DNA of 64,000 bases from Blastobasis lacticolella (taxonomy: Eukaryota > Arthropoda > Insecta > Lepidoptera > Blastobasidae). The notes under the pieces were generated by a model that saw nothing but the letters and a program-made list of their open reading frames with translations, searched no databases and was not told where the DNA came from. Where the stretch lies: NCBI GenBank assembly GCA_905147135.1, contig LR990049.1, forward strand, positions 7,395,428 to 7,459,427, given 5' to 3'. Positions within the stretch are counted from its first letter, which is position 1. Every line of letters begins with the position of its first letter. The position numbers and the translations under genes are program-made. Shown here piece after piece: positions 23,001 through 32,568 of this stretch.

Positions 23001-23216
23001 TGCACAAAGCGATGCACAGACATACATTCTGAAACAAAAAAAAATACAGTTATCCTACTGTTTAATAACATGTATCCTATATTATATATAAGTACAAGAA
23101 TGTAAGGCAATCGTATAGAATAGCAACAAATGTCTACTTTTAAAACAATAACTGAAATACTTTTTTTCACAATACCAAAACTTAATTTGAATACTCACCC
23201 TTACAGAAACCATCAT
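20021..23216 (-). CDS. RR-1 cuticular protein (chitin_bind_4), 4 exons, 202 aa
   Basis: Exons, in transcript order: 23216-23199 (18 bp), 23028-22931, 22442-22182, 20252-20021. All introns are GT-AG (phases 0, 2, 2). The tiny first exon MMVSVR joins a hydrophobic stretch (NVCLCIALCTVAVVGAPS) to form a signal peptide of about 21-24 residues. Residues 40-125 are rich in Tyr, Pro, His and Asp with no cysteine. The Rebers-Riddiford domain fills about residues 122-183. It matches the consensus spacing G-x8-G-x6-Y-x-A-x-E-x-G-F exactly, with G155, G164, Y171, A173, E175 and G177-F178, and ends in RPKV. Members of this family are secreted by epidermis and bind chitin in cuticle; RR-1 types are mostly in soft cuticle. 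The 5' location of the signal peptide across a very short exon is typical of cuticular protein genes. The product class is secure; the orthologue is not assigned. Confidence 0.95.
21270..21520 (+). repeat. Interspersed repeat family E
   Basis: ATGCGAAAGTTTGTAAGGAT, AACTACTGAACGGATTTTG, TTAAATTTGGCACCTATATA and GCGGACGAAATCGGGAGCAA. A common insect repeat pattern; it lies in the third intron of the cuticular protein gene. Confidence 0.6.
21544..22135 (+). repeat. Family E repeat split by a SINE insertion
   Basis: The left half 21544-21669 (AAGTGCGAAAGTATGTAAGG ... TTATATTCCAGAATAA) and right half 22037-22135 (TTCCAGAATAACTGGC ... GACGAAGTCGCGGGCAAAA) join across the SINE at 21670-22036. Confidence 0.75.
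21670..22036 (-). mobile_element. Full-length tRNA-derived SINE, 367 bp, with 11-bp target duplication
   Basis: On the minus strand the head reads GGTGGCCGAGCGGTTAGAG (A box) and GGTTCGAATCCC (B box), followed by a body of about 270 bp ending ACATTAACGCCAAGATG and a run of T. TTCCAGAATAA flanks it at 21659-21669 and 22037-22047. It lies in intron 3 of the cuticular protein gene, in the same orientation as the gene. The match to the plus copy at 47935-48293 runs the full length. Confidence 0.92.
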
Positions 23217-23398
23217 GGAGTCACTGAACGAAAACTGCAGTAGCGCAAAATCACAACCCCTGCTATTCAAAATCGCGACACTGACACTGAAAACTATAAC
23301 AGTCACGAATGCGGAAATACTGTGGTCACGGCCGCGGCACTCGTGTGTACTCCTTGGAGGATCCAAATGGCTGTGTTGATTTCGAAATCGAAGCTTCG

Positions 23399-23406
23399 CT
23401 TTTATA
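23399..23406 (-). promoter_or_regulatory. TATA box of the cuticular protein gene, with initiator about 29 bp downstream
   Basis: The minus strand reads TATAAAAG here. An initiator-like ATCAACA lies at 23380-23374, placing the start site near 23377. That is 29 bp from the TATA box and gives a 5' UTR of about 160 nt before the ATG at 23216. The spacing is what insect TATA promoters show, and abundant cuticular protein genes commonly use such promoters. Confidence 0.75.
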
Positions 23407-24667
23407 CATTTGCAACATCCAACTCATCTCTACTGCAGTAGCGCGCACACACGCGGCCGGTGCGTCACACCTGCCTTACAACTCACTCACACAACTTGAC
23501 ACATTTTTTATTACATCTGCATACCATTGTTGGTCAGTTACTTTCGGTGTATCGGTGTCATATAGAATATTGTCGAAAATGATGCCTCTAAAAGCACCTT
23601 TCTAAGCAACTGAAGTGTCTGTTGGACGAAAAATTGCGGTTTCGTCTTTGAATTTTTTGTTGCTTATTTCGTTAACTATTAGACGTCGTAAACCCGAGAA
23701 CGGAGTCTTAAATGAGATTATTCATCCAATGACTGGCCCAATTTTTTGGACTTTTTTCGAGTACCACCTAACCGCACCTTCTCTGGCAGTCATAACTAAC
23801 GCAGTAAAACTTTATTTTCCTTGGACCAGTTAAGTGTCGCGCTCGCCACTTTAGGCCTGAAATAAGTGCAACGAACTTAATATGAGTATGAGTAACTACA
23901 ATAAAATCAATTTTATATCGAAGCATTGTTTTGGTTTGATCGAGATATGTACACGATAAACCAACGTAAATTTAAAATCAACAACTGTTTTCTTTTAGCC
24001 GATATATTTCTCTCTAATTTAGTCGTCTATTATATTATATAGATCATATTACCGACTCACTGCACGATGTTTGAGTTTTTCTTTATTTTATACAAGATTG
24101 TTACTAATATAACAGATACAACAGACCGTTATTTCTATGAAGAATTTCTTCCAGCAGGCCTACAGCAGAGAGATAATGATAATTAAAATGCAGCTAAGAC
24201 GTTGTTTTTTAGCCCTTGATGGTTTGTAGCACAGAAATGGTAGTCGTTGGCCAGAAAGTGCAGAAACGCCACAAATAAAAAGCCGGAAATATATGTAGGT
24301 AAACAAAACCTCATCGTATGTAGTGTTATGCCCTCGATTAAAAGTTTCACATCTTTAATCATCAATAGAGGTTTCAAATATTTGAAGATAGTTTCTTTTT
24401 AACTATTAGTTATACTTATTATAATACACCCATTTTAAGAGATAATTAAAAGTGATACCGTAAGATCATTGAGATTTTATTGTCTGATAAAAATGTTAAT
24501 GCTTTAGTTTTCGTTCTGTTAGGAATTTAAAAGGCATGCATAAATAGATGGCTCTATTAGGCAAACTAAACCAAGACCTTAGCTAGGCATAATTGGCTAT
24601 TCCTGTTATCTTAGACTTCTCATGTTACATTACTTGTTTTGTATGTTTAGGTATGCTACATCTATGC
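23407..24667. other. No gene recognised upstream of the cuticular protein gene
   Basis: AT-rich; probably includes the distal promoter of the minus-strand cuticular gene. No repeat recognised. Confidence 0.45.
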
Positions 24668-24995
24668 TATATTAAGTATGCTCGGAGTTTTTCAAAGTAA
24701 TAGCATCAGAAATGAAGATATCTGTAGCAGAACTAAGGTCACCGAGATAGATTCCAGAGTCGCAAAATTGAAGTGACAATGGGCCGGAAAAGTTTGCGAG
24801 TACGTGCCGGAAATCGCAACATAGGACGGCTCCTCACGAGATGGGCGGACGACCTCGTGATTCGTAGGGATCTGATGAATGCAAAAGGCATAGATCCGAT
24901 CAGTGTGGAAAGCGTGGCGGGAATCCTATGTTCACCAGTAGATCTTCAACCTATTTCACCGGATAAGATACTTTTTTGGTTGAGGGTGGAGCTAC
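24668..24995 (+). pseudogene. Degenerate RTE-type LINE end
   Basis: Encodes MLGVF, SIRNED, RTKVTEID and RVAKLK, then a stop, then QWAGK; the same domain order as 7996-8348 but with several stops and deletions. Confidence 0.75.
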
Positions 24996-25017
24996 AGCCT
25001 GCTCTTCCGGACACCAC

Positions 25018-25440
25018 ACTATCATCATCGTCCTAGCGCGTATCCCGGCTTCTGCCAGAGTCCGCTTTCTCCTTCGCACATCCTTCTCCACTTCGCCCGG
25101 TCTTCGTCATCATCGCGTAGTAATCCATCGCTTCTTAGGCCGCCTACAGGGTCCTTACATGAAACCGGCATGTTCAGGCACCTATCCCTGGGGCTCACGG
25201 AACATGTTCGAGGCCAGTCCAAATGCTGTATGCGTTGCCGAATACTGGGCAAACAAAGTGTAAGGTGGAGTTAAGTCCATCGACTCGATAAGAAGAAGAC
25301 GGAACACGTGACTATACCAGCGCAGGCGAGCCTCCTTGACCTTATCCGTGATATCCCTCACAACAAGCCCGTACGGATAAAATAGTTACGTACTCGGTCG
25401 ACACTTGTAACTCCGCACGCCCACCGCAGCATTTTCAGTT
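25018..25440 (-). pseudogene. RTE-type LINE end, minus strand
   Basis: On the minus strand: a TTGTGAGGGATATCACGG segment (VRDITDKV), GAGGCTCGCCTGCGCTGG (EARLRW), RCLNMPVS and EDRAKWRR, ending in GATGATGAT at about 25020. This matches the copy at 31880-32568. It has frameshifts and stops and lies tail-to-tail with 24668-24995. Confidence 0.8.
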
Positions 25441-25732
25441 AACCACAGCCGAGTCGGCGGCCAGTGAGGTTCGAAGAATGTCTTCTCCCTCACTGTTTCG
25501 GTGGCCGTAGCCAAAGCCCCCGTGCTCCCGACCGAACTCCTCGCTCCTCTGACCCACGTTAGCCGTTGAGGCCTGCGCCAACCACGATCTGTTCAAAGGA
25601 TAGTATACATCGCAGGGTCTCATCGAAACTATTCCAGAAGGCAGACTTTTCCGTTTCGACGCAGCCGCAACATATAGCCTAGGCGCTGATGAGGTTATAT
25701 GTTGATCCTTCTATCACAGATCAAAAAGCCTA

Positions 25733-25830
25733 AACTGCCGGTATTAGGCAAAAAGTCCCGCGGGAAGCGCAGGAAGCAAAGGATTGACATCGCCGAATCG
25801 GATACAAGAGCCAACGGCTTACGAAGCGAG
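25733..25830 (+). pseudogene. RTE-type LINE fragment
   Basis: CTGCCGGTATTAGGCAAAAA, then AAGCAAAGGATTGACATCGC and AGAGCCAACGGCTTACGA, corresponding to the LPVSGK ... RIDIAES ... RANGLR segment of the RTE protein. Confidence 0.75.
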
Positions 25831-25835
25831 TAAAA

Positions 25836-27111
25836 TAAGAATAATATAATCCAATATATTGATATTGAAATGACGTCTAAGGAATTCAGTAGATTATTTA
25901 TTTGTTTATTTCCATACAAATGTTTAGATCAATTCCATAAACATGTAGATGTAAATCTAATATACGTCATTATAAATAGAAATACAAACATACTCATTGG
26001 AAACAGAAGCAAATTGTTGACGGCGCCTGTATAATCGACTGATAAAAATGTAAATCGTCACCATAACGTCTCTGTTTGTTTTCGTATTTGCTCTATTTTA
26101 TTGCGCATCTCACCTACCTGCCTTATTTTTGTTTAGTATCCGAAATATCCGAATCCGAATCCGGATCCTAGGAACAGGATACAGAACAAATAACATTATT
26201 TGTCACCAACTATTTGGTGGTTATTCTAATAACTTCTTGGGAAGCCGCTGACTCGCCGACTGGCGCCTGAATAACTTAACCACAAAGGAAATAATATAGG
26301 TAAAATATTAAATATATTCATGCTTATTTGTTTGGATTAAGTAGGCATGTGTAATTGTTGTAACAAACATACATACATAAACACTCACGCCCGTATAACA
26401 TATGTGTGGGATAGCAGAGACTATCGAGTTCCACAATCTATGATCCTGTCATGCCTTTTTTGCCTCTTCCATATTCATGTAATACATCTAACAATTGTTA
26501 TTATTTCTTTATGTTGTTGCATTACTTCAAACAATTAATAAAACTAATAAAATTTTGTCCTTGGTCTACCAATGAGCCTTGTAGGACGTTGTGTCACATT
26601 TACTGATTTTGTAGCAAACTGGTTTTGTAGTGTGCGGGAAAGTAGAATAGATAACTAATATCAAGACCAGCCGTGGACTACTGTGTCGTGATGATGATTT
26701 GTTGTACAGTCGTAGTATTCAGGTGGCGTGTGCCTTGTGTGCAGATCACGTAAATTTGAATCTAATTCGCACCCTAACCTGTATGTTATAGATATTAATG
26801 TATGTCACTATCTTCTAAATCTACGGTAATTAAAAATATTGTCAAGAAACTTACAAGATGTTAGATGAAATTGTGGGAGGTGTGGAAAATCTGCTGATGC
26901 GTTTTAGAGCCCGTACAGCGGTACACGTTTTTTGCTTTTTGGATTGGGCTTGCAACGCTTTTTATCCCAAATGCTAGGACGCCAATTGCGATCGACGCAT
27001 TTTATTCGATTTACGCAATGTAAGCCATGTGGACTATGTGCGGTTTGTGTCGTAATTGAGTCCGAATTTTTTAAGGGGATATACTAATATTTATCAGGAC
27101 AATAATGTCTT
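25836..27111. other. No gene recognised
   Basis: AT-rich. A small ATCCGA direct repeat lies near 26145-26160. Confidence 0.45.
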
Positions 27112-27624
27112 GGCCGTATAGTATCCGGAACAGTTGAATAGCACCAACCCTTGACACTCTTGGGTTGTACAAGGCGACTAACGTTTATGAGGCAAACGCT
27201 GTAGAGCCTCCGTAAGCTGGAAAAGGGGCAGCGGCGGTTTTTATGTTTACATTACTATCATCATCACAGCCCGTAACAGTCCACTGCAGGACTCAGGGCC
27301 TCTCCCACGAAAGGGGAGGTTATTGCCATAATCTCCACGCTTGGCAGGCGGGTTGGAGATCGCAGTGTTTAAATATAACAATGGAAAATGCTGCTGCCTA
27401 TTTTCCAGACTACGGAGACTTTTGATCTTTTGCCTCGAAAACATTAGTCGCCTTGTACGACACCCATGAGTGTAAGGGGTTGGTGCTATTCTACTCTGCC
27501 GGTCACCACACGGCCATACATTACTATGATCTCCAACAAACCTGCCAAGCGTCGAGATTGTGGCAATAACCTCCTCTCCTAGGAGAGACCCTAAGCCCTG
27601 CTATTATGGGCTGTGATGATGATG
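27112..27624 (+). mobile_element. SINE-like family 2 copy interrupted by another copy of the same family
   Basis: The left half 27112-27258 (GGCCGTATAGTATCCGGAAC, CACCAACCC, GTACAAGGCGACTAACG, GGGCAGCGGCGG) and right half 27517-27624 (GATCTCCAACAAACCTGCCA, AATAACCTCCTCTCCTAGG, ending TGATGATGATG) form one element in plus orientation, judged by its GATGAT 3' tail. The interruption is 27259-27516. Confidence 0.8.
27259..27516 (-). mobile_element. SINE-like family 2, 258 bp, with 11-bp target duplication
   Basis: Bounded by TACATTACTAT at 27248-27258 and 27517-27527. The plus strand reads CATCATCACAGCCCGTAACA, then CCACTGCAGGACTCAGGGCC, then ends CCGGTCACCACACGGCCA. The CATCATCA edge is the reverse of a GATGAT tail, so the element is in minus orientation. 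On that strand it starts TGGCCGTGTGG, which resembles a Pol III A box (tRNAs have TGGCCGAGTGG); the B box is unclear. Frames inside it are not genes. Confidence 0.85.
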
Positions 27625-28489
27625 AGTTTGAAAACTGATGAATCGATGGAATCTTCATAAAAAAGGATGCTTCATAAAAATCACAAACTAACATTTAAGT
27701 CAGCTGGACCTATTTACGGACATTCCACGTAATGTTGATGCTCACATATTTGTGCACATACTCATTGCAGGACAAGTCAATAAGATAGATAGTTGATGAT
27801 GTGGTTCCGAGTAATACAGGTGAAGGTATTATGTTAATAACCGTCATTCATAGCAGTTTATTGAATACCTCTACAATAGCACGCATATTCCGTGGGATTC
27901 CAGTCATATTTTGGTAAGCAATGCAATTTAATATGAAACTTAATCCTGCTACCCGGTTTTCTCAGTCTTTGATTCGGATTAAGAATATTTGGGTTTTTTT
28001 TTTACTTTCTTATCTCCAAACTGTGCAACGGATTTTAATTTCACCATTGTATCCAATTTACAAGGATGTATTAGGTTATAATATTTTATGCTTATGTGAA
28101 TCCTAAACGTGCCTTAAGCTGTTGTTGTATCGTCTTTTACGGAGGCATAAATTAAATGTATAATGATGAATATTTAGAAGATTAAGCCAGGTAATGTTGC
28201 TCTTTTAGCAAAGACACCAATGACTGTGACAAATATATTCTTTATAGGTATCTACGAAATTAGAACAATATCGAATCAATGTAGAGCTAGACTCGTAACA
28301 TCATGTACGCCTCATTTGCGACACATGGATAACGCATGGATAGCGCACCGTCAAAAGAGAGGTGAAGCGCAGCGTATTTGCCAAATATTATTCTTATTAT
28401 AATGTTAGTTAGGGATATCATAATCTAAGCGTTTATCTTAACCAGGCTTATGGCACAATGTCAGAAATAATGTTGTTTTCTATTTTACA
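27625..28489. other. No gene recognised
   Basis: AT-rich DNA, no identified repeat. Confidence 0.45.
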
Positions 28490-28690
28490 CCACATAATAC
28501 CCCGTAACAGTCCACTGTTGGACTTCAGGCTCTTAAGCTTCAAAACAGTCCACTCAAGCCCAACGCTTGAGTGGATTGTTTTGACATATCTTTACAGTTG
28601 GCAGACGGGCTAATGACTGTGGTGTTAAAGACACGCTGTGAAAACGCTGCTGCCAATTTTCTGGTCTATGGGTGGTCCCTACTTACCACC
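28490..28690 (-). repeat. Diverged SINE-like family 2 copy
   Basis: CCCGTAACAGTCCACTGTTG, TTGGCAGACGGGCTAATGAC and AACGCTGCTGCCAATTTTC match the family core. It contains an inserted 13-bp hairpin, AGTCCACTCAAGC / GCTTGAGTGGATT (28548-28577). Confidence 0.6.
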
Positions 28691-28761
28691 ACCCACCCAC
28701 CTCTAAAATATTAGGAATCATTTTCCGGATAATAGTTAAAAGTAACCCTATTTTACCATGA

Positions 28762-28976
28762 ACGGCGTTTAATTAAATGTTACATTGTTATAGCTTATAT
28801 TCCAGAATAAACAAAAAATATCATGGCGTTAATGTCCCGGTTGTGCTCTCGAGAACGAGGGCCCGGGGTCCGCCTTGACCAAGATCCAGGATTTGGCGAT
28901 CAGGTAATTATAGTGGAGCAACTGCCACCTGACCTCCGTGACCCTGCTACCAGGGGAACCTGACCAGATTGGATCT
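28762..28976. repeat. Composite repeat: family E segment joined to a minus tRNA-SINE 3' part
   Basis: 28762-28810 (AACGGCGTTTAATTAAATG, TTATATTCCAGAATAA) matches 21625-21669, and 28811-28976 matches the 3' portion of the minus SINE at 21670-21840. The junction after TTCCAGAATAA is the same as at 21669. The SINE part stops at GACCAGATTGGATC. Confidence 0.8.
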
Positions 28977-29734
28977 GTTACCAGTAGTAAAAAACGTAAT
29001 ACCCCGACTGCTATTAAAACTGAAAGAAAATCCATTGAGCCATTAGGGCTGCAGCCCGTGACAAAGAAATTGACCTACACTCGAAAAATATAACCCTTCT
29101 TCTGTCACAGTCGGGTAAAAACGAGCGAATTTCACCTCTCAGTAAAGGCGCACGAATATATAAATTCTACTGCTTTGCTATAATTTCCAACAGGATATAA
29201 TTAGCATACCTAATATTATTTGCGAATTCCTAACAAAATCATTACGCATATGCGTCAGGATTCTTGGACAGATTCGCAGTAGAGACGCATAGAAATATGA
29301 ATTACCACAAATTGTTTCATCGGAAATCTTATGACAAATTAAAATCCATTTCCTTCTTTGAGTTTGTCAGTTGGGTGTTTTGAACTGTATCGTTGTATGA
29401 ATAATGCAATTAGAGATTTGACATGGTACCCTTTGTTTAATTAAAGCAAAAATAAACGTATTTTCCTGTTCACTGTTTGGTTTCAACGTGCGGTATTGCT
29501 TATTCATTAAGTACAGTTATAATTAGTTGATGCCTGTCTAAATCTCATTTTGAATCATACGTAAGATTGGAAGAGAATGCGTGCGTATAAATTTATTTTT
29601 TGTGCCTCTTTTGATAGAGTAACGTTACTTAATTGCCTAGTAATTTGAATAGGGATAGTTACTTATTAAGATTTTAACGAATTGACAGTTTTAGTTGTCT
29701 TGGAAATTTTCTAGTTCTTTTAAATCCACGTTTT
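28977..29734. other. No gene recognised
   Basis: AT-rich. CACTCGAAAAATATAACCC near 29070 is shared with about 39085 (CGCTCGAAAAACATAACCC), a short repeat fragment. Confidence 0.4.
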
Positions 29735-29830
29735 GGCAACAGTTCCGGTTGCGCTCGTGCCTCCCGTGCGAGGGCCTAGGGTCCGCCCACCTATTTCTCT
29801 TTGTCCACTGCGGTCTTCGGCATCCTTGGT
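29735..29830. repeat. Interspersed repeat fragment shared with 6945-7090
   Basis: TTCCGGTTGCGCTCGTGCC, GCGAGGGCCTAGGGTCCGC and GCGGTCTTCGGCATCCTTGG; diverged family member. Confidence 0.5.
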
Positions 29831-29854
29831 GGTGAATTTACAAAAACAACTGAA

Positions 29855-29930
29855 AATATCATCATCGCTCTATCGGTCAATCCCGGCTGCTGCCAGGGTT
29901 CGCTTTCCTACTCTTCCTGAAGTAGTTTCA
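29855..29930 (-). pseudogene. RTE-type LINE 3' fragment
   Basis: ATCATCATCGCTC, then AATCCCGGCTGCTGCCAGG, matches the minus-strand 3' end at 25018-25090 (ATCATCATCGTCC, TATCCCGGCTTCTGCCAGAG). Confidence 0.65.
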
Positions 29931-29938
29931 GTTAAATA

Positions 29939-30081
29939 AGGCGCTGTCCTTATTGGCAACGATCGTGTAACCATGTCGTACGACGAACATCGCGCGAACG
30001 AACGCTCGACCAATAGCAGACCTCAAAACTGCCCGTCGCACGACCACGGTCGTACGACCGTTGCCAATTAGTATAGCGCCT
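29939..30081. mobile_element. 143-bp MITE related to 6261-6344
   Basis: Ends AGGCGCTGTCCTTATTGGCA and, inverted, AGGCGCTATACTAATTGGCA. The interior has further CGTACGAC/GTCGTACG pairing and the block ACCAATAGCAGACCTC, also seen at 6284. No coding capacity. Confidence 0.8.
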
Positions 30082-30185
30082 AAGTCTTTGCCAATTGGTG
30101 GTAGGATTTTTCAATTCCGTAGAACTACCGCCGTATTATCGATTTCTACTGCTAAGAATCTCGAGAAAGGTTTTTATACTACAAA

Positions 30186-30262
30186 GGTGGCAAACAAGCT
30201 TACGGCCTTCCTGATGGTAATCAGTCACCGCAGCCTATGGATGCTTTGTGTTCCAGTTTCGA
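30186..30262 (+). repeat. Interspersed repeat family C, fragment
   Basis: GGTGGCAAACAAGCTTACGG, CCTTCCTGATGGTAATCAG and CACCGCAGCCTATGGATGC. Confidence 0.7.
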
Positions 30263-30499
30263 GGACGCGGCATCAATATTCGGTGTTGAGTGGTTTGAGA
30301 TAAGGGTTTGAGTTGTGTCTTGTGACGCGTTATGAGGGTAAAAAATAAGGAAGAAAGTACAAATTATTAGTTACAATTAGCTGACATATACACTTTAATT
30401 TCGTTACATTCTTGTCTAAACAGTTAATTAAGATAATATTCCGAATTCATATTTCAAACATTCTCTGTAAAACAATCTGAAATCGTTTCTACGCGGTTA

Positions 30500-30592
30500 A
30501 TCTTGGCGTTGATGTCCACAACCAGGTCATCATTCTAGACGAGGGCCCGGGATCCACCATGACCATATTCCAGGGTTTGGCAGTTCGTTTCT
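30500..30592 (-). repeat. tRNA-SINE 3' fragment
   Basis: ATCTTGGCGTTGATGTCC, GACGAGGGCCCGGGATCC and CATGACCATATTCCAGGG match the minus orientation of the SINE 3' third. Confidence 0.75.
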
Positions 30593-30639
30593 GATGAGGT
30601 TACCATCTATACACATAATGAAACTGTAACAAGTACGAT

Positions 30640-30880
30640 TTTGTACATTGACCATATTTTGAAAGTTTGTTATTGGAGAGTACTTTATAAACGATACTGA
30701 AGTCAAAACCGTTTTTTTTATCGTGTTTATCTGTCTGTTTGTCTGTCTTGGCCGCGCATCACTCCGAAACTACTGAATTAGTTCAAATAAAACTTGTTAA
30801 GATTTGAGTTCATACTACGAGGTAGGAGGACATTGGACACTCTTTATCCCGAAATTCATCACGGTTCCTTTGGAGAGAGG
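30640..30880 (+). repeat. Family E-like repeat, diverged
   Basis: A TCTGTCTGTTTGTCTGTC run, CACTCCGAAACTACTGAAT and TTTATCCCGAAATTCATCAC, the last being shared with 22055-22075. Confidence 0.45.
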
Positions 30881-30906
30881 ATGGAAATAAAAAATATGTA
30901 GGTACT

Positions 30907-31166
30907 GCATCATCACATCCCGTAACAGTCCACTGCAGGACTTAGGGCCTCTCCCACGAAAGGGGAGGTCATTGCCATAATCTCCACGCTTGGCAGGCGG
31001 GTTGGAGATCGCAATGTTTAAATAAAACAATGAAAAATGCTGCTGCCCATTTTCCAGACTACGGAGACTCTTGATCTTTTGCCTCTAAACCATTAGTCGC
31101 CTTGTACGACACCCATGAGTGTAAGGGGTTGGTGCTATTCTACTCTGCCGGACACCACACGGCCAC
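30907..31166 (-). mobile_element. SINE-like family 2, full length, with 10-bp target duplication
   Basis: TGTAGGTACT flanks both sides (30897-30906 and 31167-31176). The sequence is nearly identical to 27259-27516, including CCACTGCAGGACTTAGGGCC and the end CACCACACGGCCA. It appears to be one of the younger copies. Confidence 0.88.
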
Positions 31167-31176
31167 TGTAGGTACT

Positions 31177-31879
31177 TAGTTATTAATAAATAATACTATA
31201 TTTAACTTCTTTAATCAATGGGTGGGTGGGTAATCAAGTAAACAATACATGTTTTTCTGATCTCACCTTCCATCAACTTATATCTCACTTGCTTTTCGGT
31301 AAAGAAAAAGGAAAGCAGAGAAAAATTTCGATTTTCCTGGTTTGGATTTACGTATCCCTCTTCCAAGGTAATTTGGTATATTTTTTATATATTTATTTTA
31401 TACATTTGACGATAACGGCAACAACACAACGTTAAAGCATACTTTAAGGTCTGTGGATCGTCCTTCTACGTGACTTTACATCATGATCTACGCAAAAAAT
31501 CTCAAATATTTACGATCGCAATAAAATCCATCTTAAGGAGCTATAAAACAGAGTGGCAACTTTCACTACCATTTTATTGTCGAATGGTATATGACAAGAT
31601 TAGCGTCATGGCTCTAATCTATGTAAAGTGAGACAAAATTGTATGTATTTAGGTGCAGTTTATTAGATAGTAATCTATTAAGTGCGAAAAAGATCTACGA
31701 GAAAAAAATGGTATTGTAAATTATTTAAAGCAGGTACTTACAAGATAAATATTATGAGAAAAGAGTCTTACCAAAATGAAAATACAAACATCGGACCGAG
31801 CTTTCCTTAGCGATGGCACGGGGGCAGGTGGTGGGCTGGTGGGGATTATGAGTGCTCTAAAATAGCGAAGTCTTGTCTG
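31177..31879. other. No gene recognised
   Basis: AT-rich DNA, no identified repeat. Confidence 0.45.
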
Positions 31880-32568
31880 TCACAGGCAAGACAGAGTATA
31901 TGGCCAGCTGCAGCGCGGATCCCATCCGTATAGGTAACGAAGTCGTCCATAGAACAGATAAATTTAAATACTTCGGATCCGTGCAACACGAGACCGGCGA
32001 TATCGGCCTCGATGTCAAGGCCCGAATCTCTGCAGCTTGGGCCAAATGGCGGGAGCTCACGGCGGTTACCTGCGACCCTAAAATCCCAATCAAGCTCAAG
32101 GGGCTAATATATAAGAGCATTAGACCTGTGATGCTTTACGGCAGCGAAACCTGGCCGGCGCTGACGAAGCACGTCCGCGAACTCCACGCCAACGAAATGA
32201 AAATGCTGCGGTGGATGTGTGGCGTTACGCGACTTGATCGAGTGCGTAACGAGTACATCCGTGGCAGCCTTGGCGTAAGAGATATCGCGGATAAGATCGA
32301 AGAGGCACGGCTGCGCTGGTATGGTCACGTGTTGCGCAAGCCCCAGGGATACGTGGGAAATAGGTGTCTAAACCTGCCTGTATCAGGAAAGAGGTCCCGC
32401 AGGAGACCTAAGAAGCGATGGATTGACATCGCCGAGTCGAACGCGAGAGCCAACGGCTTACGACGTGAGGATGCCGAAGATCGGGCAAAGTGGAGAAAGC
32501 AAAGTAGGAAGGCGGACCCTGGCAGTAGCCGGGATTTACCGCTCAGACGATGATGATGATGTGCTGTG
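31880..32568 (+). pseudogene. 5'-truncated RTE-type LINE, open C-terminal reverse-transcriptase segment
   Basis: An uninterrupted frame of about 224 codons (to the stop at 32551-32553) encodes the thumb and C-terminal part of an RTE reverse transcriptase. Landmarks are DKFKYFGSV, SETWPALTKHVRELHANEMK, KMLRWMCGV, RVRNEYIRGSLGVRDIADKI, EARLRWYGHVLRKP, KKRWIDIAES and EDRAKWRK. Endonuclease, fingers and the catalytic palm are missing, so it cannot be functional alone. The 3' end is GACGATGATGATGATG (32546-32561). The intact frame suggests a recent insertion; it is the best local reference for five more decayed copies. Confidence 0.92.
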
